Shown here: piece after piece, positions 36,897 to 48,347 of the stretch | Numbering within the stretch: position 1 is the stretch's first letter | Layout of the letters: every line of letters starts with the position of its first letter | Assembly: GCA_012934845.2 (NCBI GenBank) | Contig: WNNJ02001520.1 | Coordinates: 62,001 to 126,000 of the forward strand | Direction of reading: 5' to 3' | DNA length: 64,000 nucleotides | From: Pomphorhynchus laevis | Taxonomy: Eukaryota; Acanthocephala; Palaeacanthocephala; Echinorhynchida; Pomphorhynchidae | Position numbers and translations under genes: made by a program | The notes under the pieces: generated by a model | Told to the model about the DNA's origin: nothing | The model's input: the letters and a program-made list of their open reading frames with translations, nothing else | The model's database searches: none

Positions 36897-38125
36897 ATTA
36901 TTGTATTATTAAGCCAGGGATCAACGATACCAAGTCCTCCAAGCTTTAGCGGCGAAGAAATAATTGTGATCCACTTCTCGTCGAGCGGGAATATAGTAGG
37001 GACTGGTACGAGTGACTGAAAGATTGCATTGTGCAGATCAAACAAGCTTTCTGGTCTGCACTCAATCAACCGAAGGTAATGTGTCCATCTGAACTGCACT
37101 GAATGAACTAACCCTGTGAATGCAACGTGGTGATCAATTAGGGCCACCTCCTTTGGTCGATCGACGACAGATACCCATGCGTTACATCTTTCGGTGGTGC
37201 GCTCATAGACGAATATTTCAGTGCCAATTGGCACTCCAAGTGTGATCAACCCGGTAGTGTAATTCGATACTCCAACCAGGGATGAAGGCATATCGATCCG
37301 TTCGTGAGAGAGCATCTTTGTTTTGGAGGCATTCACATTGTATCCATAAAGGGGACCCTTGTTTGTGAGAATATCCCAGACCTTTTATATGTCTTCACTG
37401 CTGCCGACAAAGTTTGAGTGATCGGCGTACCACATTTGAACAATTCGAGGAACATTTCGCTGGATGTAATCGATGAGTGGTAGAGTGGACATAGCATACG
37501 CATACATAGCCAAGGGATCTCCCTGAGTAAATCCCTCCATCGAGACTATTGTATCTCCACCTAGATAGAGCATTGCTGGTGATTTATAAACATTCTGCAG
37601 GCTACCGTAAGCGCTGGACTAGTATAATTGATATTATGGAGTGCGGTTACTCGACTGATGGTGTTAAATGCGTTAGAAGCGTCGACTGCTAGCAGGCATT
37701 GATCACTGTTCATAAAATAGGAGTATCGTAATGATCGCACAGCATATTCAATTCCAGATTTCTGAGATGCAGCTAATTGGAGAACACCTGCAGCCTCCAT
37801 CAGATCCATTTTGATTATACTCAATAACGTGCGGCAGATGATTCGTCTCGAGACTTCACAAATTCCTATCGGTCTAATTCCACCTGCTTTTTTCCGAATT
37901 GCGACGAGTCTGCACCCAGTAAACGCGTCTAGTAAGCCCATGGGTAAATTTTTACTCGCAATACTGATGGCTAGGTCAGCGAGGGAACGTGCCAAATTGC
38001 GAGTCTGCTTCAAAACATGTAAGGAATCTTCGCCAGAATTGTGCATCGACCCCCGAAGGTCCTGCACTTCAATGAGTTCGTCGACAGTCATTGATAATGT
38101 GCATTGATAATTATTGATAATTATT
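36897..38125 (-). mobile_element. RLE-type LINE, RT part
   Basis: On the minus strand, right to left: GCRLVAIRKKAGGIRPIGI, SQKSGIEYAVRSLR, the catalytic motif-A region LLAVDASNAFNTISR, TIVSMEGFTQGDPLAMYAY, and the catalytic box MWYADHSNFVG, in which YADD is changed to YADH, so this copy should be inactive. The thumb follows (LITLGVPIGTEIFVYER; KLGGLGIVDPW). EGFTQGDPLAM matches the EGTTQGDPLAM signature of this RT group. It is 5'-truncated at about 38125 against a LINE 3'-end stub. Confidence 0.78.
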
Positions 38126-38129
38126 ATTA

Positions 38130-38182
38130 ATAATAATTTATTTAACGTGGCAAATGCGTGCAAATGCACGCTTACATGACCA
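38130..38182 (-). mobile_element. LINE alpha 3'-end stub (about 50 bp)
   Basis: It reads, in reverse, GGTCATGTAAGCGTGCATTT, then GCACGCATTTGCC and an ACGTTAAATAAATTATTATT tail. It contains only the terminal stem-loop and tail of the alpha family. Confidence 0.75.
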
Positions 38183-38239
38183 GCATATCAATGTCTTGCA
38201 AATAATATATGTCAAACTTATTGGCTGATAATTTTATCG

Positions 38240-39300
38240 GTTAATAAAAAGCCATATCCCCCTTTTTGAAGATTAAAATAACTAATGCTCTATTCCATAT
38301 AGCTGGAATAATGCCAGTTTTCAAAGATCAGTAGTAAATGTCAGAAAGCGGACGGTATATATGTGACACTACCTTACATAATTATATGCTAGGAATGTCA
38401 TCGGGTTCTAGACTATTTTTAATCGGCAAACTCGACAAGATATTGAGAACATCAAGTGGATCAAAACGGATGGTAGAGTCTTGATATTGGGGGTACAAAT
38501 TACCTGTTGTTATGTGATAATCACGCAGAGAAGATTGATTGTGAGTGATATTTAAGTTCTTATCTAGGATATTAGAGATGGAGAAAAAAGAAACAAAATT
38601 TCGCTCACCATCGACCATACGGTTGATTGACGATTATGCTCTCTTACGGTTGCTAAGCAGTTGAAAAATTTGTTTTTGGTCAACATTATGCGAGGAACAT
38701 GTCAGCAATGAATTGATGCTTATTCTGAATAATGAACAATGAATTATGCTTATTCATTGTGAATAACAGTATAAAATTTGTAAAAACCAAGACCACACTG
38801 AAATGAAAGGAAAGCATAATCTCATCTCTTTCTCTGACAACACGCATCAACTCGTTACCGAACCATATGGGTTTAGAGGAATGCGGTCTAAGTGTTACGC
38901 AAGGGGAAAAGACGTAAAACAGATTAGTAAATGTTGCGTGAAAGAATTACCAAGCCACACGAACACTAACTGTTCCAACACAAGGGCATTTAACCGAACT
39001 ATATATCGCACAAATTTTATCGTAATAAGCATTTATTACAATAATCGTTTTCTTTAAACCGACTATACGCGAAACATAACCAGATATGATGATTCGTAGC
39101 TTACAGTAATCACTTGTGAATAATGGTGGGTCATAGCTAAATGAGTCAACGTTATAATCACTGGTACATAGACATAAGTCTAACAGTGAATGACAGTTAT
39201 TACGGAAACGAGTACTACAATGGACAAGCTGACAGAGAGTAAGCTCATTGACTGCATAAATTAAGGAAAACGCAACAACTTGATGATAAAAGATGTACTG
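38240..39300 (-). mobile_element. CR1-like LINE fragment (EN end to RT start)
   Basis: Minus-strand frames include a PPLFTSDYCKL stretch like the endonuclease SDH region, then MVDGERNFVSFFSISNILD and LNILSSLPIKNSLEPDDIPS, the usual L...K..KS.GpDgIP motif before the RT, and a degraded YRPLSDIYY. It is heavily decayed. Confidence 0.6.
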
Positions 39301-39316
39301 GGGCGAAGACTACGAT

Positions 39317-39366
39317 AATAATTTATTAAACGTGGCAAATTTGGGCGAACGTGTTCAAACCCGCCC
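39317..39366 (-). mobile_element. LINE alpha 3'-end stub with a different stem
   Basis: In reverse it reads GGGCG...CGCCC AAATTTGCCACGTTTAATAA. The tail matches the alpha 3' end but the stem bases are replaced by a different complementary pair. It abuts the truncated 5' end of LINE alpha5. Confidence 0.6.
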
Positions 39367-42335
39367 GAAAATTCGATGGCGCTCCATCTCCCCTATGTGT
39401 CTTTTCCACTAGCCCCTATCACCACCAAACACGGCTTCCGCCTCGGCCTCCTCAACACTAGATCTATTCTCAATAAATCCGATCTCATCCTCAACCCATT
39501 CACCAAGCAATCCATCGATCTATTCTGCCTCACCGAATCATGACACTCCGATTCTGACGAACTCTCCATCCGCCATTTGCTCTCTGCCGGTTGCTCACTA
39601 GTCGAATCCGCTCGCCCCCTCATCAAATCCTCTTCTAAATTCTCTAATCATAGCGGCATTGTCGCATTCGCCCGTCACCCCGCGTCTATTCGCAAAATCA
39701 CTTCCCCTTTCAGTCCTTGATCTTTTGAGCTGCTCACGTGTCGTTCATCTAGCCCGATCATTATGGATCTCGCCATTGTATACCGTCCTGGTTAATCATA
39801 TCCTACCTCCTTATTTTTTACCGAACTCGCTAACCTCCTTTCTCAATGTACTTTGTCCTCCATCCCTTCACTCGTGCCAGGCGACTTCAACATATGCCTT
39901 AAACGCCCCTCTTCCACTAATTCCATCAGGTTCATCAACGTTCCATCCAACTACAACTACAAACTCATCTCTACTGCCCCAAACATATCCTTAGCAGGGA
40001 ACTCGACATCATCGGTGTCCCCGATCATTTTCATGTGTACACCTCACTGTTCATATCCGATCCTGATCTATCCGATCATTTTCTCGTCACTCTTGATCTA
40101 ACTCAGAAACACACCCCTCCTCACACATCACAAATCCTACGTCGCCATTGAAGAAATCTTGACCTCTACCTTCTCCGCTCCGCCTTACTCAAATCATCTC
40201 TAACCTATCGCACAATAACATATTCCTGTCTTCACGATCTCGCCATTTTCGACTCTGAACTCACATCCACTCTCGATCTTCTCTTGCCATTCAAGCCTCG
40301 CCCACACTGTCGCTTGCACCGTGCCACATAGTTTGACATTCAATGCCTACTCTCAAATAGTCGACTCTGCCATGCTTTTCGAATCTATTAGCGGTCTCTC
40401 AGACGTGATTTCCGATCGATCACTTCGTCTTTCCGTGATTCGTATCTTGCTCTTCGCCGGTCTCATCTCAACCTACTACGTGCCAAATGCAACTCCTGGC
40501 AGCATAGAATCATCACTTCATTCAACTTGGGGACTCTCTGGCATACTTTGAACTCAATCCTTGCTCGCTCCTCATCACCTTGCAACGTCAATCTCCATGA
40601 TTATTCGTCATTTCTCCAGACCAAAGTATCTACGTTGCTCTCTCTCACACACCGGTCTCCATACTATCCCACTCCGCCCCGCCTAGCCTCATCCTCCCGG
40701 AACTCTTTCATCTTCTCCCTGTCTCAACTACCGAAGTCTCATATGTCCTCATGTCCTTGCCCAACAAAACCTCACCTGCTGATCCCCTGTCTACTCACAT
40801 ATTAAAATCCATATGCTCATCGATATCCCCATTTCTCACAACATTGTTTAACTCGTCCATCCGCAGTCGTATCTTCTCTTCACACTGGAAATCCGCAATC
40901 GTTCGTCCCCTCCTTAAGAAACAATCGCTCGACCCCTCCCTTCCTTCTAGCTATCGCCCCCATTTCACAACTCCCTACTATTTCTAAGCTCTTAGAACGC
41001 ATCATCTTAATACAGATTAACGCTTATCTTTTCTCATCCAATCTGTACACTCCTTTCCAATCCGCTTTCCGCTCTAATCACTCCACAGAAATCGCCTGCA
41101 TGAAAGTCTACAACGACTCACTCATTTCTCGAGACAAGGCTCCATATAGTGTTCTCATCTCTCTCGACCTCTCCTCCGCCTTCGACATTGTCGACCACTC
41201 CGTCCTCCTTTCTCGCCTTCGTTATGATTATGGCTTTTCTTCCTCCTCCTTAGCATTATTTGCCTCATTTCTATCCGACCGTTCCTTTCGCGTCTGTTTT
41301 AATTTATCATCCTCCTCTCCCACCCTTTTTTGCGGGGTCCCACAAGGTTCATTTATAGGTCCTCTGCTTTTCTCTCTTCTGCTTTGCGATATCTCTCCGT
41401 TTATCGAACCTTACTCCTTTAACGTCATGCAATACGCCGATGACATTCTAATCTATGCTCATGCACCCGCACATCGCATACACGATATCGGCATTTCTGC
41501 CTCGAACTGTCTTTCTTCTATCTACAAACGTCTCTCCAATCTCCATCTCGTTCTAAACCCCGACAAGTCTAAAATAATGTGGATTCTTCCTCATAAACCA
41601 AACATATCTCCTCAAACTGTATCTTTTGCCTCATCGATCATCCCCATAGTACACAATCTTACTTTCCTAGCCGTCCATTTGATGATCACTTTTCACTTAA
41701 AGCTTGTGTACGTGACAAGGTCCGCTCGTCTAGCTTAATTCTTCGTGACATCCGCCGTATCCACCCCCTTATCGACTTATGTTCTTGTATGTCTCTTTCT
41801 CATCGCTTCTCTTCCCTAAAATCGATTACTGCCTAAGCTTTTTCGCAAATTTTCCAAAAACCATCATCCTAACCCTACAACAAATAATCGACTCCGCCGT
41901 TCGAGTGTTCTATCGTCTCCGTCGCTTCGACCACACATCAACATATCTTGCCCAACTCTCTTGGCTCACCATCCACATACGCATCAAACCTCGCCTTATT
42001 CTCGTAACTTTTCGTCTCATCGCTGCCGGCTCACGATCGTTCATCAACCTTTATTTCTTAAACCACACTCGCCCCACCTCGCTATCACTGCGTTCCCGTC
42101 ATACTTTCTGACTCCACGTTCCAAATTACTCCAACAACTACGGTCTCCAATCCTTACTCGTCGCCGCCTCACTCGCCTGGAATCAACTCCCTCTCAACGT
42201 CCGCCGCGCTTCCTCCTTTATCACATTCAAACACCTCCTCCGTTCACACCTTCTCGACACATGATTTACATTTTTGTTTTGTTGTGGTCATGTATGCGTG
42301 CGCTGGCACGCATTTGCCACCTTAAAATAAATCTT
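39366..42335 (+). mobile_element. LINE family alpha, copy 5 (5'-truncated)
   Basis: The plus strand begins in the first part of ORF2 (TRSILNKSDLILNPFTKQSI) and continues through the endonuclease and RT in several frames: SHWKSAIVRPLLKKQSLDPS, ISLDLSSAFDIVDHSVLL, FCGVPQGSFIGPLLFSLLLC, MQYADDILIYAHAPAHRIH, and the C-terminus around LFPKIDYCLSFFANFPK. The 3' end has the GCGTGC gctg GCACGC stem-loop and TTAAAATAAATC tail. ORF1 is absent. About eight to ten stops and frame changes make it older than copy 2. Confidence 0.85.
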
Positions 42336-45300
42336 TTTTTTAAATGCGTGCCAACTGCACGTTTACAAGACCACTAACAAAAAAGGAACACAGCAAAAGT
42401 CACAGATTAATTAGTTAATTGTTGAAATGGAATCGGATTTGGCGTTTGAAGCACTGCATTGATGTTGATTGGCGGATATAAATGGGCAGCTGATTCCACG
42501 AGATAGAAGCAGCCACAACGAAGGAGTGGAAGCCCAAAGAGGTAGAGTAGTTTGAGACATGTAAAATAAGGGAATTACGGGAACGCAATGAACAGTAAAC
42601 AGGACGAGAATTGCCGAGCAAAGGAAGATTGATAAATGAAGGGGTATGAAAAGTTATAAGGCGAAAAGCAATGATAAGAAGACGAATTCGAAGATGACAA
42701 TAAGTGATAGGCAAATCGAAAGAAACAATATGGTGGGATGTATGATCAAAACGATGAAGACTGAGAACTCAGACGGCTGCGTTGATGATGCGTTGTAAAG
42801 GAATAAGAGTGGATTTAGGTGAGTTGGAAAATAGACTCAGACAATAATCAAGTCTTGAGAAAATGAGAGAAGATATGAGAGTCATACATGAAGGGAAATC
42901 GATCAATCTACGAATTTGACGGAGGTTGCTGAGAATCAAGGTATATGAGTGTACTTTATCTCTAACGAAAGGTTTAAGTGAAAGTATGTTGTTGAAATGG
43001 AAGCCTAGGAAAACGAGATTGTCAACGATAGGAAGAATTGAAGAATTTTATGATACGGAGGGAGGTTCTACGTCGAAGCATTGAGGAAGGATCTACATTA
43101 TTTTTGATTTATTAGGATTCAGAGAAAGACGAAGAAAAGAAAGATGATTGAAAATTGAGCCATGACAGTTGGAAGCAGAAACACTAAGATCATGAATACG
43201 ATAAAACATGTGCATGAGCATAGATGAGAATGTCATCAGCATATTGCATAACATGGAAGAAGAGAGAAAAGTATAGGGCCTAATACGGAGCCTTGTGGAA
43301 CACCGGACATGATGGAAGAAGGATGGGATAGAGAAGAGTTAGAATAGACGCGAAAAGTATGGTTTGATAGATATAAAGAAAACCAAGACACATTGTGTAA
43401 AGAGAAACCATAATCATGACGAAGACGATGTAGAAGAATCGAGTTATCGACAATGTCGAAAGCAGATGATAGATCAAGAGAAACTATGACGCTACATAAT
43501 TTTTGATCGCGCGAGATGAGTAAAAAACGATTTATTTTAACGTGGCGAATGCGTGCCAGCGCACGCTTACATGACAAGTTAAGAGTAAGTCGTTATATAC
43601 TTTAAGACTGCAATTTCAGTAGAGTGATTAGAGCAAAAAGCAGCTTGGAAGGGAGGAAACAAGTTGGAGGAAAATAGATATGCATTAAGTTGCTTGAGAA
43701 CAAGACGTTCAGTAGTTTAGAGAGGGTTGGGATAAGTGAGATAGAACGGCACGAAATGGTAGTGAAGGGTCAAGAGATTGCTTTTTGAGGAGAGGGCGAA
43801 CAGTGGCGCATTTCCAGTTGGAAGAAAATCTGCTGTTGCGGATAGACAAGTTGAGCAAAGAGGTTAAGAAGAATGAAATGGATGAGCAGATTTTTTTAAG
43901 CAAGTCGGTGGGAATTGGGTTAGAAGAAGATGTTTTATTAGGTAATGATAGAAGAACCGAAGAAATTCCATCAGACTAAACAAGAAGAAGGTGGAATAGC
44001 TCTGGTAGGAAAGTATTTAAAGAGATGAGAGAATACAAGAGGCATATGTGTTGAACGGAAATTAAATTAGATAGCTTTGATCGCAGATAAGAGGAAAATT
44101 CATCAGGATTTATGTTGCAAGGCGTAGATGATCGTGAAATAAGTGAGTTTAAGATGTTCCGGTGAGATTTAGAATTGGAAGAGGACAAAAGTTGATTTCT
44201 CCAAAAGAGAGTACGTTTAGTTCGCATTAGAATGAGATGGGTACGGCGGAGAGAAAGATAGAAAGCACGGAGATTTGGAGTCAGTGAGGTTGGAGAACAT
44301 TTAAGAAAGCGATTAAACACACCAAAAGAGTGACGGATCCGACGCTTAGAAAGACTATAGTCTGAATCGAACCAGGGAGCATGGCGCGATCGCTGAAAAG
44401 GTCGTGGTCGAATATGCAGAACTTTGTTATTGATGTTCGTAAGTTCAGAATCAAACAGAATGAGGAGATAATCGGGCGAGATAGTTAAGAGGAGGTGAAA
44501 ATAGGGAAGGATTGAGTAAGGCTGTTCAAAGAATAGGGATATCGAGATGTTTCCAGGGTCGACTTAGTGTGGATAATGGTGGAGGCGATAAGGAAGATGG
44601 GGACGAGTAAGAGTGACAAGGAAGTGATCGGACAACCCAGGATCAGCAATTGACAGGGAGGTATAGTCACTGACGCAGTTAGGAACAGCAATGATGTCGA
44701 GAGCACCGCCGAGAATATGAATTGGGTTTGTTGAAAGTAATTTGTAGTTCAAATCAGAACAAAGATTAGTTAAAGTGATATAGTCATAGTCAGCCAAGCG
44801 ATCAAGACGAATGTTAACGTCACCGAAAACAAAAGAAGTATAAGATAATGAACAGTGAGACATAAGATCTGCAAAGTCGTTAAAGAACATACTTGAGGGG
44901 CAACTGAACCTAAACGGTATACAATCACCAGTTCCTATGGGAAAGGAGTTGATAATCTGCATATAAGTAATTCGAACGAAGTGTAACGGATGTTAACGTT
45001 AATTTTACGTAGAGACATTGGCTGAAGAGCAATGTCAACAATACCGCCATGGTTAGAAGCAGTAGATGTGGAAGAGACAATTGGACGAGCTGATTCAACT
45101 AAAGAACAATCAGAGCTACATAGGCGACGAATAGCAAGATCGTCGGAGTCAGAGTGCCAGGATTCGGTAATGCATAGAATATCGATAGATAATTGATCGA
45201 CGATATTAAGGAGCATATCAGCTTTATGAAGAATGGAGCGAGTGTTGAATAGACTAAGACGAAAAGTATGCTCAGGAGCGAGATCGACTAGCGAAGAAGA

Positions 45301-45950
45301 CAAAGGGAGAGATGGGACGCCATCGGATTTTTGGCCTTGTGTGTACAACGTGAAAATTTCCGTTGATTTTACGTATAGATAAGGATGACTCGCCGTTTGT
45401 TTCACGTCGATGTTTCTCAGTGCGAGCTAAATTGAGCTTGGCAATATCAGATGGTGAGCGGTCAGGAAAGATACGACAAGTAGACAAACGGTAAGAAGTT
45501 TAAAACGTTGGGAGAATACCAAGCATGCATGTTAACTCTGTCGGAAAACGATTTTTAGGAGTGAATGACTGAGATGATTGGATTTAGTGGGTTTGTTTAA
45601 ATGGATAAAAAATACAGGAGCGATATTTTTGAAAAGAGATAGATTATCATCAGAAAGAATGGTTGAGAGGATATACCTGAAAGCAGATACATCATCATCG
45701 AAGTGACATTGAGGAGAAGCAGATTCGGGAAACTTTAAGTTAGATATGATAATGCATCGATCACGCGAAGTAAAGCAATTTCGTGGTAGTAGTGGAGTAA
45801 CATACCTAGTAGGAGTAGAGGCAGAAGAGCAGGTAAACGTGGGAATGACATGAGTGCTAAGTGAAAGTTTAATATAGTTTGGATCATGTGACAGGAGTGG
45901 AGTGTTGAATCGGTTGATCGGAGATGTTACTGGAGATTATTTTGACGGAA
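42336..45950 (-). mobile_element. LINE family alpha, copy 6 (subfamily shared with copy 4), tail-to-tail with copy 5
   Basis: From 45950 leftward: ORF1 remnant (DRCIIISNLKFPESASP; FKNIAPVFFIHLNKPTKSN); endonuclease (TRSILHKADMLLNIVDQL, DILCITESWHSDSDDLA, FVFGDVNIRLDRL, GALDIIAVPNC, GLSDHFLVTLTR); a degraded linker; RT (IVSLDLSSAFDIVDNSILL, MSGVPQGSVLGPILFSLL) and C-terminus (LGNSRPVYCSLRSRNSLILH). The last part is almost identical to copy 4, defining a subfamily. Its 3' end meets that of copy 5 at 42336. A 59-bp stub is inserted at 43524-43582. Confidence 0.83.
43524..43582 (-). mobile_element. 59-bp insertion consisting only of a LINE alpha 3' end, with target duplication
   Basis: It is flanked by GAGTAA at 43518-43523 and 43583-43588. 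The uninterrupted sequence is seen in copy 2 (ATGAGTAAGTCGTTGTAC). The insert reads in reverse GTCATGTAAGCGTGCGCTGG, then CACGCATTCGCCACG and TTAAAATAAATCG. This is an extreme 5'-truncated retrotransposition event. Confidence 0.85.
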
Positions 45951-45954
45951 TGAT

Positions 45955-46290
45955 GTAAATTATTGAGAAGTGATAAACAATGCAAAAGGTGATACACCTC
46001 TTTTATTCGTCACCTCAAAACATAAGAGCTTATTTCCATAATCATCAACACAAGACCTAGTTACATCATAAAACAGATTATCACGTATATAAGCAGCTAT
46101 ATCGCTACCTCCGGAAATTTGTCGATCACAACGAATTACAATATAACCGTGAATACCGATTTCAGAGTCCAGAACACTACGATTTAACCAAGTTTCAGTA
46201 AAACACAGCATATTAAGATTTTCAAGCTGTACTACTGATTTGATTTCATCCAACTTGTTTAAAATACTCTAAAGATTGGAATAGTATGGG
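45955..46290 (-). pseudogene. LINE endonuclease N-terminal fragment (CR1-like)
   Basis: A minus-strand 97-codon frame reads LNMLCFTETWLNRSV, EIGIHGYIVIRCDRQISG, GSDIAAYIRDNL and LLCFEVTN. This is the first third of an APE endonuclease (FTETWL, R.DR..G.GG-type loop). It comes from a different family than alpha and nothing else of the element is present. Confidence 0.65.
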
Positions 46291-46385
46291 AAATCCGGTT
46301 TTGGTAGATGTGCAGGGAATCTTGTAGACAACTGAGTTTAATATATATAGCCCCGGAGCACAGTTTAACACGGTTAGATATAAAA

Positions 46386-46555
46386 TTATGAAAATGTATC
46401 CTTCAAAGGATCCTGTGAGAAAGCAAGCAACGACAGCAAGTAAAATTCCTGCCGAATAAAATTAGGATGATCCGCATAGCACATGGTTAGTTTAAAGAGC
46501 CAGGCATATGCTATCACGTTAGCGAATTCTCGGAGATGCCTGTATAATATATCAC
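46386..46555 (-). pseudogene. Possible RT scrap (YADH box)
   Basis: A frame reads ANVIAYAWLFKLTMCYADHP, then NFIRQE. It resembles the MWYADHSNFVGS box of the RLE-type LINE at 37.4 kb. It is too short to classify. Confidence 0.3.
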
Positions 46556-46557
46556 AA

Positions 46558-46612
46558 GGAAGCCGAAACGACTGATGGTAGTTCACCCTACTGATGAGTG
46601 CTGCCGGCTACC
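46558..46612 (+). ncRNA. Permuted hammerhead-like core in PLE end
   Basis: GGAAGC, CGAAAC, a variable stretch, CTACTGATGA and GTGCTGCC occur in this order. The same framework recurs at 50738-50786 on the other strand with a different variable middle part. Both hammerhead core strings are present but in permuted order. Whether it folds is untested. Confidence 0.4.
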
Positions 46613-46619
46613 ATCAGCT

Positions 46620-47703
46620 CGTCTAGGAGTGATAAGGAAGTCTGCTCTGCATGTAATCGAACTCCGGTTTTTGGCAACATTTACAATTATAAAACTGAAG
46701 CTTATTAGCTCCCGGAGCACCGTCGTTATTTAAGCGTACAGCTGTTAAGTCTGCCCTTCGGTTGTTGGCCCTGATGTTGAACGATGATCCTGTTTGACCT
46801 ACATACTGGGCGGGACAGCATACACACTCGTGTATATACACTGCGCCTTTTGTCTGGCATGTTAATTCACCTTTTACTCTATACATCGAGTTTGTGATTG
46901 AGCTTTTAAATGTGGTTGTGCTTGTCATTTGGCGACAACATTTGCAGCGTGCACGACCACATGCTCCACTGATGTTGCCTGTTATTCTGTTTGTTTTCCG
47001 AGTTGGAGCGACAATATTGTGAATTGATAGTCCCCCTTTGAATCCGATGCGTGGTCTAAGGATGATCTGTTGATGATCAGCTGACAAATTTTTGACAGCA
47101 CTGTTGATATCGTTCTGAATGCGTATTATTGCTGGATGGAAGGTGACAGCACAATTGAATATGTTGTCATTCGAATGTGTTCTTTCTTAAATATTTAAAA
47201 GATCGTGACGTTGCATCGCTGAAACTCTCGGTACTGCCTCTCGACTAGTCTACCCGACTACCCTCTTTCCATAAACTCTTTACGCATATTTGATGAGTTT
47301 CGTAGAAATTCACTATTAGCAGAGCATATTTTCTTTGCTCGGATAATCTCGTTCCGAATTATGAGTCGCTTTACTTTAGAAGCGTGAGCACTGCTGACGT
47401 GTATAAGAGATCTCGTACCTTCGAATTTCGTGTGCATAGTAGTCTGCCATAGTCCATGAGTGTCGACATACATATCCACATCGAGAAATGCGACCCCTCT
47501 GTTATTTGGTTCAGTCATAGTGAACTTTAATTCACTGAATCTGTTGAGAGCCTCGATAAACATGTCCAACTTCGTTCTGCCATGTTTCCAAATCAAAAAT
47601 ATGTCATCGACATATCTCATCCACGTCGACGGTTTGAATTCTTGTGTGGAAAAGAAGGCTTCTTCAATGCTCGCGACGTATTGACCTGCATATGCTGCAT
47701 ACG
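46620..47703 (-). mobile_element. Penelope-like element, RT palm to GIY-YIG (truncated, head-to-head with an inverted tail)
   Basis: From 47703 leftward: AGQYVASIEEAFFS, the catalytic STWMRYVDDIFLIWKHG, ELKFTMTEPNNRGVAFLDV and IHVSSAHASKVKRLIIRNE; then in another frame the GIY-YIG nuclease, with GELTCQTKGAVYIHECVCC, CPAQYVGQTGSSFNIRANNR and the paired cysteines typical of PLE endonucleases. The RT fingers are missing. At 47703/47704 it switches to a plus-strand PLE C-terminus. Confidence 0.83.
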
Positions 47704-47889
47704 ACCGCAGGAAAGTAGAGCAATTTTGGATAGGTCAGCTCATGACCGACAAAAGTTTAAACACTGAACACGGTTTCAAACTGTGACATTCTGCTTTCCT
47801 GTTGTTCTGTCTTCTGATTTTATGTTTGCTTCTTCCGTGTACAATGTACAATATAAGTGTAAACGAAAACGATTGTGAGTAACACTGAT

Positions 47890-47945
47890 AATTTGTAAAC
47901 TGAAGAAGGGGAAATCCCGAAAGCTATTTTTGCTAATAACAAATT
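47890..47945 (+). ncRNA. Type I hammerhead ribozyme motif (strong)
   Basis: Order: AATTTGT (47890-47896), CTGAAGA (47900-47906), stem II GGG...CCC, GAAA (47919-47922), minimal stem III GC...GC, TA, then ACAAATT (47939-47945), which is the exact complement of the first strand (stem I). All invariant core bases are present, and predicted cleavage is after A47935. Hammerheads of this minimal-stem-III type are known from Penelope-like elements. Confidence 0.8.
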
Positions 47946-48079
47946 AAATTTTCGTTTGCTCGATTTGAAAATCTATTAATATTTTGAAAGAATTGTCATC
48001 ACGACAATCTCGAGCAACGCTGATTTGACTAATCCTCTTATATATATCTATATATACAAAAACAGGGTATTGTAATCAT

Positions 48080-48140
48080 ATTCCGATGTTGTAACTGACG
48101 AAGGCGATAGCCGAAACGTTTTACGAAAAAATATAAGTTG
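48080..48140 (+). ncRNA. Hammerhead-like ribozyme motif (partly degenerate)
   Basis: CTGACGA (48095-48101), stem II GGC GATA GCC, GAAAC (48113-48117) and a CGT TTT ACG stem III are clear. The base after stem III is A rather than the expected U, and stem I is not obvious. Confidence 0.6.
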
Positions 48141-48182
48141 CTTTAATTTATCTGGTTCCTTTTCAAAACCTTATTATTTGGA

Positions 48183-48225
48183 AGAGTCTACCAATGACCC
48201 CAGATCGCGGTTACACTCGCAACAA

Positions 48226-48292
<67 letters not shown>

Positions 48293-48340
48293 TTGTAAAT
48301 TGTGGTTGAACCGCGCTCTGGGGTCATTCGAAGACTCACC
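48183..48340. repeat. (AT)n tract flanked by an imperfect inverted repeat
   Basis: About 60 bp of alternating AT (48230-48290) lies between AATGACCCCAGATCGCGGTT on the left and its near reverse complement AACCGCGCTCTGGGGTCATT on the right. The whole could form a large hairpin and matches a PLE inverted-junction layout at a microsatellite. Confidence 0.8.
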
Positions 48341-48347
48341 AAATATT

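Larger units (their letters stand above)
47704..48225 (+). mobile_element. Inverted PLE 3' arm: endonuclease C-terminus and 3' UTR
   Basis: The first 80 bases read RRKVEQFWIGQLMTDKSLNT, then EHGFKL and stop. This is the extreme C-terminus of a PLE endonuclease, equivalent to KYWIGQLMTDRSLNTND in the copy at 50.3 kb. The 3' UTR follows, with two hammerhead motifs (47890-47945 and 48080-48140). It is joined head to head with the minus-strand PLE at 47703. Confidence 0.7.

Noticed and set aside
38803-39057. 84-codon plus-strand frame
   Set aside because: It lies antisense to a decayed LINE fragment and has no recognisable domain.
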